From Nelumbo lutea (lineage: Eukaryota; Streptophyta; Magnoliopsida; Proteales; Nelumbonaceae): a stretch of DNA of 64,000 nt. Of this stretch, positions 1 to 11,250 are shown one piece after another (position 1 is the first letter of the stretch; each line of letters opens with the position of its first letter). The notes beneath the pieces are model-generated. The model saw nothing but the letters and a program-made list of their open reading frames with translations, was not told the DNA's origin and did no database searches. Location: NCBI GenBank assembly GCA_022828595.1, contig JAKGHH010000007.1:65150727-65214726 (forward strand). The letters run 5' to 3'. The translations under genes were made by a program, and so were the position numbers.

Positions 1-1246
1 TTAATCTGGGAACCGATTTCCTAGAAAATCAATTATCTACGCAATCGGGTAGAACGCCTTCTGCCCATTTGCGCATTTTGGATCTGATCAATTTCTGTTC
101 AAGATTTGAACCTAGCTTTGATACCAGTGAAGGGATGAGAGATCCATCATATGGATAGCCGAACCCTGCAAGTAGGTAGGGCAAATTTTCAAAAAAATTT
201 CTCTCCCATGCGGGAATCACATTCCCTGTTTTAGAAAATCTGCATTTTCAAGGATCAATCTTGAACCTAAATTAGACTAGATCTAAAACCAAAAGGTAGG
301 AAAGGTTTGTACCTGATACGGAGTAACAGTAACTCTCAATGAAGGTGTTCGCGCCCAAAGAAAATGCCAAAGACTGCTCTAACAGAAGATGACACAACGT
401 AGGGTGGAGCAGAATCAACAGGTGGTTCTTCAGAACCAAACTCTTTAGCAAGAATTCGATGGAGGGTGAGTGAGCACGACTTCATATCAGTTATTCACCA
501 AAAGCTGATATCAAGAACGCTTCTTGATTGCTCCTACAGGTGGAGAACGAACTGGCAATGGCGGCAGTAGGAAGAGAAGGCAAGAGCAGAAGATGACGTC
601 AGTCTTACTGGAGCAGAAGAGAGAGTGCATTCCCGATCATTACCTTTGTCCGACAAATGGGCTGATCCTGTCACAATGATCACCCACTCAGATGAATTCT
701 CAGACTGCCCCAACATGCCCAGGTTTTGACCCCCACTAAAGATCTCACTGATTGGCATATCAAAGACAGTCCGGTCCGACACCTAGTGAAGTATCATAAT
801 CGAGTCTAGGGGTCAGGTGTAACTTTCCAGTTGTGCCTTGGGTCTTACCCTGGTGGCCGAGACAGGCCATCCCAACACTTGGTGGCACACCAGTATCAGC
901 CTTGGTAGGATAAATCTCCCCAGACTTATCCAATGGTTGTGAACATTTAAAACTAACACGTGTCTCGAAAAGTATCCATTTTTAGGGTCTTACACAGAAT
1001 TATACCAAACAACATGAATCAAACATGCACTTTATTTATTTACACTAGATATCAAAAGTACATCAAACGGATTGAAGCTAAGGGCATACAAAACTGTTTA
1101 ACACGAGTCTCATATGTGTCCAGTTTAAGGGTATTACACAGAAACATACCATAATAACACGAATCAAATATGTACTTTATTCATTTACATTAAATGTCAT
1201 AAGGTATATCATTCAGATCGGAGCTAAGGGCATACACTGTCTAACA
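1..1246 (-). mobile_element. 5' end of a minus-strand Ty1/copia element: leader, primer site and rearranged 5' LTR
   Basis: Read on the minus strand, the LTR runs from 1246 (TG end) to 128 (CA end, ...CCCTTCA). It is followed by a primer site complementary to initiator-Met tRNA (TGGTATCAAAGC, 115-126) and about 110 bases of leader that leave the window. The leader matches those of the other Copia copies here (for example 45310-45412). The LTR is 1119 bp, against about 1.9 kb in its relatives: it has a large internal deletion near 625, a smaller one near 830, and a duplicated terminus at 955-1246. The coding part lies outside the window. Confidence 0.85.
955..1246 (-). repeat. Tandem duplication of the Copia LTR terminus (two units of about 146 bp)
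   Basis: Unit 1 is 955-1099 and unit 2 is 1100-1246. Both start with AACACG(A/T)GTCTC and run through a TTACACAGAA block to the GAAGCTAAGGGCATACA block. Only unit 2 ends with a true LTR terminus (CTAACA). Other copies of the family carry this block once. Confidence 0.8.
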
Positions 1247-1740
1247 ATTTCAACCCAAAACACCTTTGTTTACCTCTCCATTACACCATGGTTCTATTTT
1301 GAAGCTCCAGATTAATTGAATCAAGCCCTTTTCCAGATTTGCTTGATCAGAACTCATTTGGACCAATCTAACCCGCCAATTAGTCCAAAACCCCCAAATA
1401 CTTCACCTTACCAATTTTCACCAAAAATACCCCCATTTACCCTCAATCATACCAAGGTTCCATTTCAAGGCTCCAGATTGACCGAATCCTAAGCCCTTCC
1501 AATCTGAGCTCATTTGACCCGATTTGACCTTACCAATCACCTTAGACTACCCAAAAACCATACCATGAGAAGTTTCATCCAAAACAGACCAAGTTTGCCC
1601 CTTGATCGCACCTAGATTTTGTTTCGAAGCCCTAGATTAGCCGTATCAAACTTTTTCTAAATCTGCCCAATCCAGGCCCAGTTGGTCTAATCTGACCCAC
1701 CAATTGACCAAAAATGTACAAAAACCCCTTCTTTCAAAAT

Positions 1741-2240
1741 TACCAAAAATACGCTTCATTTGCCACTTCATCCAATGACCAAAATACCCTTGACCAAGTT
1801 ACTTAAATTACCTCTTTGTCCAATTTCCAAAATACCCTCTGACCTAATACCCCTCCCAAAATTACCAAAATACCCTTCTTCCAAAATTACCAAAATACCC
1901 CTTCTTTCAAAATTACTAAAATACCCTTCATTTGCCTCCTTCACCCAAATGACCAAAACACCCTTTATTTGCCCCTTCACCCAAATGACCAAAATACCCT
2001 TGACCAGGTTACCCGAACTACCCCTGTAACCAATTCCCAAAATACCCTCTGACCTAATTACCAAAATATCCCATTCCAAAATTACCAAATACCCCTTCTT
2101 TTAAAATTATTGAAATACCCTTCATTTGCCCCCTTCACCCAAATGACCAAAATACCCTTGACCAGGTTACCCAAATTACCCCTTTAACCAATTCCCAAAA
2201 TACCCTCTGACCTAATTACTATAATACCCCCAAACCCTAG
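1741..2240. repeat. TACCC-rich minisatellite with a higher-order period of about 160-210 bp
   Basis: Short AATTACCAAAATACCC-like units are grouped into higher-order copies. Each begins near TTCATTTGCC and continues ATGACCAAAATACCCTTGACC (anchors at about 1774, 1985 and 2143). Long frames on both strands across it are low-complexity artefacts. Confidence 0.75.
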
Positions 2241-2300
2241 CTTACCCACCTGAAACCCCCTTCCTCTTGGTTTTTGTTTAGAAACCCCCTTCCTTCCCAT

Positions 2301-2308
2301 TATAAATA
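2301..2308 (+). promoter_or_regulatory. TATA box (TATAAATA) of a probable repeat-borne promoter
   Basis: TATAAATA sits in a C-rich context and is followed within about 30 bp by AG-rich sequence resembling a plant leader. No reading frame follows, so it more likely belongs to an LTR or other repeat than to a host gene. Confidence 0.4.
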
Positions 2309-3934
2309 GGAAGCACTATTCCTAACAAAGGGGGTCGAAGGAGAGAAGCTGGAAAGGGGTTTCACTCTCTCGCCATTTTCCTTTGGGAAGCCTGAAGGCT
2401 ACCGAATGGAGAGTCGAGAGAGAGCTCTAAGAAAAGAAAAATAGAGAGGGCCCATAAGAGAGAAAGAGAGCTAGGAAGGAGAGAAGAAAATAGAGAGGGA
2501 TGGACAAAGGTCTCAAGAGAGGAGAGAAGACTGTGAGAGAGCTCTGAAAGAAGAAAAAGCAATCGAAGGTTATCTCAGTCCTCATCAAATTTGAAGAGAA
2601 AAGCTACTTCTAGCAAAGCCCAAACAAATGTTCCACTGCTAAAGAGAGTTCATCGAGAGGCTGAGTTTTCCACATTCTTTGCATCATCGTTTCTCATTTC
2701 ATGCCATAAGAGGTATAGTTCGATTACCACATATCTACATTTAGACTTTCGACTGTAGTTCTAGTCATGCATTCTCCATTTATTTGCTAGTCATCCCTCC
2801 ATTTACGACTGCAAACCAAACGGACCCTTAATCAATTGGAAGGTATATGTACTTCAAAATCTGTTTGGTAAACTACAAGAGGTGTGACTAAAATTTAGTA
2901 ACAACTATGCTCTATTTCATAAAGTTTTCTAAGAAACTATGCAATGCTAACGAAACCAACCTAATAAAACTCCGTCCAAAGCCCTCTTACCAGTTCAGTT
3001 GAATGCTATGAGTGTAAGACAGTTTTGTATGCCCTTAGCTTCAATCAGAATGATGTACTTTATGAGTTTATTGTAAATGAATAAAAGTGCATATTTGATT
3101 CATGTTCCCTTGTATGTTTCTGTGTAATACCTTTAAACTGTACACTTAATGAGTATTTTGTTAGTTTAGATTGTTCACAGCCAGTGGGTCGGTCTGGGGA
3201 GACCTATCCTGATAAGGCTGACACTGTTGTGCCATCAAGTAGGTTGGGGTGGCTTGTTTCAGCTGCCAGGGTTAGACCCAAGGCACATGCAATGTAGGAT
3301 TAATTGAATCTTTGAACTGGACCAGATTTCTAGTATTGCCCTGGACCTTGGAGATTAATGGGCAAAACTAAAAAGTTACACCCGACCCCTAAACTTGATT
3401 ATGATACTGCGCTAGGTGTAAGATTGGGCTGTCATTGATATACCAATCAGTGAGATCCTTAGCAAGGGTCAAAACCTAGGTATGTTGGGACAGTCTGAGA
3501 ATTTTTCTGAGTGGGTGATCATAGTGACAGGATCAGCCCCTTTGTCGGACAAAGGTAATGATTGGGGATGCACTCTCACTGATGAAAACCAAGACTGCCG
3601 GTAGCCGATTTTCATTCGTTGAGATTTGTTTTGCAAAGTATATTTTATATGAGATATAAAAGTATATATATTATGGTTTCTAAAATGTTTGTAAGAAGGT
3701 TTTAATTCCCGGGATCCATATAAGAAGAGAGTGCAACCCTATTCCTTGCAGCCGAGGGAGAGGTCCTCTCTTGTCGGGCAGTATATGATCATTATGGGCT
3801 GAGAGGTTAAGTGTAAGACCATTGAGGATAATACCTGATGGGCTAATCTTGCATTTGCCCACAGTCCTGGGTGTTACAAGGTGTCTTGGCCCAGGGACCA
3901 CTTAGGGTAAGTATTGGGCCCATAGAACCCATTT

Positions 3935-4505
3935 TTGCCTGTGGCCATGCTTAAATCCATTAGGATCCTGCTAGCTGTAGCAGCATACCATGATTTTGAG
4001 ATTTGGCAGATGGATGTCAAAACTGCATTCCTGAATGGAGATCTTACTGAAGATATCTATATCCACCAGCCGCAAGGCTTCATTGCTACAGGTCAGGAAA
4101 ACATTGTATGTAAACTTAATAGATCCATTTATGGACTTAAGTATGTAAACTTAATAGATCCATTTTTGAACTTAAGCAAGCTTCTAGAAGTTGGAATATC
4201 CGTTTTGACTCTACTGTCAAATCGTTTGACTTCAAGCAGAATCCAGATGAACCCTGTGTCTAAAGGAAGTACAGTGGAGATAAGGTTACCTTCTTGGTTC
4301 TGTATGTTGATGACATTCTACTCATTAGGAATGATGTAGGAATGTTGACTATGGTGAAAGTATGGCTTTCATAGCAATAATCCATGAAAGATCTTGGAGA
4401 GGCCTCCTATATACTGGGTCTTTGACTCTATAGAGATAGATCGAAGCGGATAATAGGATTATCCCAATCTGCCTACATTGACAAAATAGTTAAAAGATAC
4501 AACAT
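3935..4505 (+). pseudogene. Copia reverse-transcriptase fragment
   Basis: This codes for the Copia RT core: the segment with QMDVKTAFLNG and the QPQGF block, then the YVDD catalytic box at 4303-4314. It copies element RNA into cDNA in intact relatives. Here a 35-bp tandem duplication (4106-4140 and 4141-4175) shifts the frame, and later stops break it further. The equivalent region of the copy at 49019 starts at 55085. Not functional. Confidence 0.85.
4106..4175 (+). repeat. 35-bp tandem duplication inside the RT fragment
   Basis: Both units start GTATGTAAACTTAATAGATC and end ACTTAA. They differ only at a few bases near the end. The duplication breaks the reading frame. Confidence 0.9.
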
Positions 4506-4507
4506 GG

Positions 4508-5408
4508 TGACGGGTTTGTCAAAGCCCTCAAAATTAATACTAGTCCCACAATAAAAAATTTGTCGCAAAAGTGGTACTAGGTCGAATCCCACAGGGAGCT
4601 AAACATTAATCTCTTAGCCGAATGGATAATATAATTGAGTGGGAAAATTTAAATACTGAAATTAAAAGAAAAGAAAATAAATAGCAACTTAAACAAGAGA
4701 AAATCAGTCTTACCGAATTCTGGTTTAATCGAACCTCCCCCTTGAACCAGAAAAAAGAACCTCCCCCCTTGAACCAGAAAAAAGAAGCTCAGCTACTCAT
4801 GATCTGTGCAATCTCCGTGCTTTGCTTCTCCATAGCCGAACTGCTTGCTTGAGCTTCTTGGTCTTCTTGATGATCTCTTGGATCTGAGAGTGAGTGATGC
4901 TAGAGCTGGTTCGCCCCCCTCTTTATATAGCCCAAGGAGAGGGTTGTTTTCCAACTCCTTCTAGGAGATTATCTTATATTTAGGGAGTCTTGATCTTCTT
5001 TGAACTAATCGCATTCTGCTACTTGGGCTACTTCAAGGTTCTTCTATGAGTTGGGCTTCAGCTGTAAAATGGGCTTGGCTGCGAATTTGCTCCGACTTCA
5101 GGCCTAGTTTCGTATTCGATGTGGACTGAATATGTCAAAACCCTAATACATAAAAGTTGTGGGCCTTTCTTTCTTATTTCTAATGCTTCTTAAATTGCCC
5201 AATTTGGAGTCCGGAATTGTGAGTTAGGCCCAGATCACTGAGTGTCGCCGAAATTGTGCAAAATCACCCGAATTGGCATGTTTTCCTTCCAATTGCCTTT
5301 TTTATTGCCCTGAATCGAAATACAAGAGTAATGAGTGCATTTAAGTGTTAAAATAATGTAAAAAGTTGAAAATTAGGGGACAAAAATAGGTTCTTTTCAG
5401 TCTCATCA
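4508..5408 (-). repeat. 3' LTR of Athila copy A, internally deleted
   Basis: Its ends on the minus strand are TGATGAGACTG... and ...CCCGTCA, matching the LTR at 58707-60257. It contains the TATATAAAG promoter box on the minus strand (4921-4930). The segment equivalent to about 59470-60040 is missing. Two copies of an AACCTCCCCCTTGAACCAGAAA-like block (about 4733-4783) mark the deletion site. Confidence 0.85.
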
Positions 5409-6480
5409 AATCCCCCCACACTTAAACTATGCCCGTCCTCGAGCAAGGCAAAAACTCAAGTGACACAAGAGAAACTAACTATTGAGTTTCAATCTTTCTT
5501 TTTCTCTACATGAGGCCTAGTTCATTTCATGCTTTAATTCAGACTTGGTAACCTTCCCTCTTTCTCCCCTTCTTCTTATCCAAGAGTGATCGCAAATCAC
5601 CCTTTCTCATGGTCACAGGTTAAATTGACAGTCAAGGAGACAAACCTTCCCGGCTGAAACTCCCTGGCTGAATGGGTACTCATTGCTTTTAGCAAACCAA
5701 TACAGCCAAATTCACTAAACTTTCTTTGTTTCTTAAGCCAAAACAAGGTGTGCTTATTGCCATAAGCTTGCTATGTATCACATCTCCACCACTTAGTATG
5801 AATTCCTAGGATTTGAAGGTGAGAATGGGGTTGGGGTTCTAGGGTGAGTGCATTTTATGCTCCATCTCACCCTTACCTTCTTTTCAATATGTGAATGCAT
5901 TTTATGCTCCATCTCACACTTGCTTTCGTTTCTAGATGTGAGTGCATTTTATGCTCCATTACACATTAGTCACGATTTTTATTTTCTAATTTTTTTTTTT
6001 TTGCACAAGAATCATAGGGTTTCTCCACCTGATCCATGAATTCATTGGTCATGGTCTCAATATGCCTAACACAGCAAGTTCTAGAATAATCAAACTATGT
6101 TTGACAGATAATTATGTGAAAATCAATTATGCATCTTGCCTATTGATCGATTAAAATCATGGGGTACCATATGCAGCCAAGAAAGATTCAGTTAGTTATA
6201 CTTGCATCCTATCTTATCTATTCAGCCTAATCACATGATTCCTGATAAGTTGAAATCGTTCAAGGATAAGTTTCTAGGGAGCGGAGATTTCAAGAAGGTA
6301 AGGTATCCCAAATTTCCATCAGATTTTCCTAATCCCCCCCCCCCCGCACACTTAAGTTATACATTGTCTCCAATGTATGTGAATATGCATAAAGTAGAAG
6401 GATTTGGGGGTACTTCCCTGTTTGTCTTGTTTGGTTCCTGCTAAACACAAAAATCAAAACCAAACAAAATAACAAAATTA
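5409..6480 (-). other. Non-coding 3' region of Athila copy A
   Basis: Next to the LTR lies the polypurine tract (minus strand TGTGGGGGGATT). A second purine-rich run, complementary to the C-run at about 6336-6348, lies about 930 bp further inside. Between them are three TGCATTTTATGCTCCAT repeats. No domain is recognised in any frame. Confidence 0.7.
5848..5962. repeat. Three tandem units with a GTGCATTTTATGCTCCAT core
   Basis: The cores start at about 5848, 5895 and 5942, a spacing of 47 bp. The same core is repeated six times at 45-bp spacing in copy B (21868 onward), so it is a feature of this element family. Confidence 0.85.
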
Positions 6481-6748
6481 ACTAAACACAATGGGTTGCC
6501 TCCCACAAGCGCAATTGTTTAACGTTGTTATGCTCGACGTTCTCTTTTGCTACCCTAACTCTCGTGGTTGCAGCTTCCGGTGTGCTCCCCTTCCATCCAT
6601 CATGGGCGGGTTCAAATCTGGAATAGAGGCCTTCGTATCCAATTGTGCACTTGATTCTAGTTCCTCATTTATATCTTTTTCAAAAATTTCCTACATAGTT
6701 GGTCAAAAGTGTCGACCGAATAGATCAAATGCTCTTCAATTGGGTACT

Positions 6749-7300
6749 TCATAGCTTAAAAATATTAAATTTAACAGTCTCTCCGTCACATTCAACGGAG
6801 AGGGTACTCTCATCCACATCTATTTTGGTCTTGGCCGTTTTCATGAATGGCCTGCCTAATAGAAGTGGGGCTAAACCTTCGATCATGTTCTCCTCCATCC
6901 TTAGAATGTTAAAATTAGCTGAGAAAATTAAATCGTTAACCTGCACCGTTACATTCTCAACAATCCATTCTGAGTAGGCATTAGAACGATCAGCTAATTG
7001 GATAACAGCTTTAGTTTTCCTTAAAGGACCTAATCTCAAAGCATAGTAAATCGAGTATGGCATGACATTGATAGATGCACCTAAGTCTAGCATGGCATGC
7101 TTGATTCGCTTATTGCCAATCACACAAGGTAGGGTGAACATACTTGGATTAGCATATTTTTTTGGTAAGGTCCTCTTGATCATGGCTGAAACGTTCTCTC
7201 TAACTCTTGAGTCCTGTACCTCCTCTTCTTTTTGTCCTTTATCCACCTTCCTTGGTGAGGTAGGTTCTAGTTGTAGTTCCTTCCCACTTCTTAGCACCAC
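6749..7300 (-). pseudogene. Athila retroviral-type aspartic protease region (copy A)
   Basis: The translated region carries the active-site block LDLGASINVMP and the downstream LLGRPFMKTAKTKID block, followed by the flap-like VECDGETVKF end. The protease cleaves the element's own polyprotein. The frame is open for about 183 codons but is disconnected from gag by frameshifts near 7374. It is followed directly by the 3' region (GGGTTGCCTCCCACAAGCGC at 6492 on the plus strand), not by reverse transcriptase. The plus-strand copy at 61890 has the same domain followed by RT. Confidence 0.85.
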
Positions 7301-7373
7301 TGCACTTACACTCTCCTTGGGGTTGACTACTGTTTGTGATGGTAGTTTCCCGGAGCTCTACACCTCCAACTTG

Positions 7374-7932
7374 CTAATGGAAGTGGCAAGTTGGCTGATT
7401 TGATTCCCCAAATTCTGAATGCTAGCTCTTGTTTCCTGCTGAACTTGCTAAGTATTAGTAGCTAGAGCCTTACCTATATCTTCTAATGATGTAACTAAAT
7501 TTGGGGGTTGGCCTTGCACTGTAATGGGTGTTGAAAACTGGGGCTGTCGACTGAAAAAATGGGGCTGATATTGCTGTTGTTCTCCTTGGTTCTCGTAGCT
7601 TAGGTTTGGATGATCTCTCCACCCCGGATTGTAGTAATTGGAGTAGAGATCATACTTTCATTGAGGCTGGCCGAGAATCCTCCAACGGCACTCACTTGCT
7701 GAATCGACCCATCCTGTAATGATGGACACATGTCTGTAGGATGACTAGGAATCGAACAGATACCACACACCCTGGCAGTTTGAAATTGTCCTGCAGCGAG
7801 ATGTCTTACCAAAGCAGTTAGGTCAGAAATCTGATTTTCTAAATTTACATGGCTTACCTCATTAACCCGTCTAATGGTACTGTCTGTCCTTGCACCGAAA
7901 TGCTGTGAATTTTCGGCCATGTTGGAGATTAA
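7374..7932 (-). pseudogene. Athila gag, C-terminal part with zinc knuckle (copy A)
   Basis: This part continues the gag reading from the solo-LTR insertion point. It has NMAENSQHFGAR-like sequence, then a C-X2-C-X4-H-X4-C zinc knuckle (CGICSIPSHPTDMC, near 7737-7780), which binds element RNA in this family. A Gln-rich segment with stops and frameshifts follows. It is separated from the N-terminal half by 1.9 kb of Copia LTR. Confidence 0.85.
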
Positions 7933-9840
7933 TGAAAGAATGGTAGGATCCATCTAATGGACGCCATAAAGGTTACGGAATGGGTGGGGCGAATTTCAAA
8001 AATTTCCTACCTTCTCCCAACTGGGAATCAATATTCCCTGAATTTAGAATACAATATTCAAGGATCTACTTGAACCTTAATCAAACCAGATCTGTACCAA
8101 AAGATAAATGGGAGGATTATACCTGATCCGGAGAAGCAGTATCTCCCAAAGTTGGTGTTCACAGCTCAAAGAATGCTCCAAGATCTGTCCCTGCTGAAGA
8201 TGACACAGCTGTGGATGGAACAGAACCAGCAGGGTGCGTCCTACACACTGGATCCTTCACAAGAATCCCCTGGATGTACTAAACACTGAATTCTTTCAGT
8301 CTTTCTTGGCAAGACTGATGTCAAGAACTGGTTTCTTGACTTTCTTTTCTGCAAAGATCAAATCTTGCAATAATGCAGATGGCGGCGGCAGGAGGAGATT
8401 TCCAGAAACGAAAAGGCTGAACTGTTTTCTTTTCTGGAGAGAATGAGATCTAATCTCAATTCGCAGGAACCTTTCTTGCTTACCAGAACCTCTTTTTTCT
8501 TCTTGATTAAGAAATCTCCTAATTAGGAGTTATCCCAATCCAAATCAGTATTTGGATAGGGGATAATCTTAATCCCTTTCCCAGATAGAGTTAGCTTACT
8601 CCTGATCTTATCAGGAGGTTACCAGATTCAAATCTGATTTGAATTTGGTCTCTAAGAGTGGATAAGGCTAAGAGCCCAATCCTTTTTGCTAACTTCAATC
8701 TCAAATTCGCCCCATTGATGGGTGATCATATCAGCCCACTTCGAAATGGGCTTTTGGCCCATTAAGTATTCAGTGTTTAATTAGTTTCCAATCTGCTGCC
8801 CAGTTGGGCTTCTTTGTATGGCGTGGGACCCAAGCATTGATCTACACACCAGCCACATGGGTTCGGCCCAGCCTTTAATACAAGGCCCAGCCAAATTCAC
8901 TGAAAATCTCAATGAACCCCTTGAGTCCATCGTATGAACCCTATGGGCCCAACACTTACATTAAGTGGTTCCTGGGCCAAGCCATCTTATAAAAACCCAG
9001 GGACTGTGGGCAGGTGCAAGATTAGCCCATCAGGTATTATCCTAAATGGTCTTACACTTAACCTCTCAGCCCTTAATGATCAAGCACTGCCCGACAAGAG
9101 AGGACCTCTCCCTCGGCTGCAAGGAACAGTGCCGCACTCTCATCTCACATGGATCCCGGGAATTAAAACCATTTTCAAAAATTTTGAAACCGTACATATA
9201 TATGTAAATATATTAATTTTTGCAAAAACAAAATTCCAACGATTGAAATCAACTGCCGGCAGTTTGGTTTCCATCAGAGAGAGTGCATTCCCGATCATTA
9301 CCCTTTGTCCGACAAAGTGGCTGATTCTGTCACTATGACCACCCACTCAGATGATTTCTCAAACTGCCCCAACATACCCAGGTTTTGATCCCACTAAGGA
9401 TCTCACTGATTGGCATATCAAAGGCATCCTGATCCAGCACCTAGTGAAGTGTCATAATCGAGTCTAGGGGTCAGGTGTAACTTTCCAGTTTTGCCCATCT
9501 ATCTCCAAGGTCCAGGGCAAGACTGGAAATCTGTCCGGTTCAAGGATTCAAGTAATCCCATGCTGTATGTGCCTCGGGTCTTACCCTGATGGCTGAGACA
9601 GGCCATCCCAACACTTGGTGGCACACCAGTATCAGCCTTGACAGGATAAATCTCCCCAGACTTATCCAACGGCTGTGAAACATTTAAAACTAACATGAGT
9701 CTCTACAAATGTCCAGTTTTAGGGTTTTACACAGAATTAAACCAAACAACATGAATCAAACATGCACTTTATTTATTTCCACTAAATAACAAAGTACATC
9801 AAAATGATTGAAGCTAAGGGCATACAAAAACTGTCCAACA
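7933..9840 (-). mobile_element. Solo Copia LTR inserted in the gag of Athila copy A
   Basis: A complete LTR of 1908 bp: its minus-strand start is TGTTGGACAG (9840) and its end is ...TTTCA (7933). It is flanked by a perfect 5-bp target duplication, ATTAA, at 7928-7932 and 9841-9845. Removing the LTR and one ATTAA rejoins gag exactly as in the uninterrupted copy near 61098. No internal sequence is left, as expected after LTR-LTR recombination. Confidence 0.93.
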
Positions 9841-10609
9841 ATTAACTCCCTGGCCGCTTTGGGTGTCTTGTTCACCAAGGCTTCTCCACTGGCTACATCG
9901 ACCATACTTCTATCCATGGGCTGCAGCCCTTCGTAGAAGTATTGGATTAACAATTATTCGGGTATTTGGTGGTGTGGATAGCTAGCAACAAGTTATTTAA
10001 ATCTTTCCCAATATTCGTATAGTGTCTCACCACCAAATTGCTGAACTCCACATATTTCTTTTCTTATATTTGCAGCCCAGAATGCAGGAAAATATTTGTC
10101 CAAAAATATCCTATTCATCTCATCCCATGTGTGTATTGAACCGGGAGGAAGAATATACAACCAATCCTTTGCTTTATCATGTAAAGTAAATGGAAAGGCT
10201 ATAAGTTTTACCTGGTTCTCGGTGATACCGTGGGGCTTCATGCTCGAACAGACGACATAGAATTCCTTTAGATGCTTATGAGGGTCCTCACCTGGAAAAC
10301 CATGAAAAAGAGGCAATAATTGAATCAAACCAGATTTGAGTTCAAAGGCTACCTCAAGAGTGGGATACGTTATGCATAAGGGTGTTGGTTCATAATCGGT
10401 GCAGCCAACTCCCTTAATGACCTCTCTCTGTCAGTCATTCTTTCTTCTTCTTTGAAGATGGGTAGATTACAAACAGATAAATCGCATTCTGAGTTCATCC
10501 TTTTAGGTGAATGATCCTTCCTTTGTTTTGCCTCCTTCCTTAAACGACGGGTAGTCCTCTCAATTTCGGGGTTGTACTCGAATTTGCCTCATTGAGAAGC
10601 ACGAGTCAT
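9841..10609 (-). pseudogene. Athila gag, N-terminal part (copy A)
   Basis: Starts at the ATG complementary to 10607-10609. It encodes the gag core, including HLKEFYVVCSSMKPHG, FPFTLHDKAKDWLY, WDEMNRIFLDKYFPA and GGETLYEYWERFK, then FYEGLQPMDRSMVDVASGEA up to the solo LTR. Gag forms the virus-like particle in this family. A TGA replaces the CGA codon seen in the 60331 copy at about residue 7, and further frameshifts occur near 9960 and 10330. Confidence 0.88.
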
Positions 10610-10659
10610 AAAATAAGAAGGTTAACAAAAGAAGGCAATAGCTAAGAAATTAAAGTCAC

Positions 10660-10677
10660 TCCCCGGCAGCGGTGCCA
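10660..10677 (-). other. Primer binding site of Athila copy A (tRNA-Asp type)
   Basis: Minus strand TGGCACCGCTGCCGGGGA lies 6 bases from the LTR end. It is complementary to the 3' end of plant tRNA-Asp apart from two positions. This primer type is typical of the Athila/Tat group. Confidence 0.8.
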
Positions 10678-11250
10678 AAATTTTGATGGGTTATCAAAGC
10701 CCTCAAAATTAGTACTAGTCCCACAACAAAATATTTGTAGTAAAAGCAGTACTAGGTCAAATCCCACAAGGAGCTAACAGTAATCTTTTAGCTGAATGGA
10801 TACCATAATTGAGTGGAAAAAATTAATAACTAAAATTAAAAGAATAAGAAAGCAATAGCAAACAAAACAAATAAGAGAAAATCAGTCTTACCGAATTCTG
10901 GTTCAAGGGTTTGGGTTGAATCAGTTGGCCATCGATCCTAGGTAAATTTCAGCATTCTTGCCATTCAAGCATTTAACCTTAGATTTATTAGGATAGCCAT
11001 AATAAACCTTGTGCTTTCCTAATTCAGTTGACCAAACCCAGCATTCGATCAACACTTATCACCACTCAACTGGCTACGATAGTGTTCCATGTTAAACAGT
11101 GATAGCATTAAAATTTGTGAAAATAGTTAAACCAAAATAACAATAATTGAGATAGCTGCAATTACTAAATCTTGTTCCATCAATTCCTTTAGGTTGAACC
11201 ATGTTAAAAACATTGGTCAATGGCTGTCATGAACAATTGTCCCAAAAAGA

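Larger units (their letters stand above)
1247..3012. other. Non-coding stretch between two Copia pieces; possible unidentified LTR
   Basis: No gene is supported here. From about 1380 to 2240 it is a TACCC/CAAAA-rich minisatellite. From 2340 to 2560 it is AG-rich. A TATA box at 2301-2308 followed by the AG-rich tract looks like a promoter plus leader, so the stretch could be the LTR of an unidentified element. No coding domain supports this. Confidence 0.5.
3013..4507 (+). mobile_element. Copia fragment: partial LTR fused to reverse transcriptase
   Basis: The LTR begins at 3013 (TGTAAGACAG) and follows the family consensus to about 3928. It then jumps directly into the reverse-transcriptase gene at a shared CATTTT-like stretch. 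Primer site, gag, protease and integrase are missing. The fragment is cut at 4507 by the LTR of Athila copy A. Its downstream half was not found elsewhere in the window. Confidence 0.8.

Noticed and set aside
1760..2088. Open frames on both strands
   Set aside because: Low-complexity minisatellite without stop codons; no protein features.
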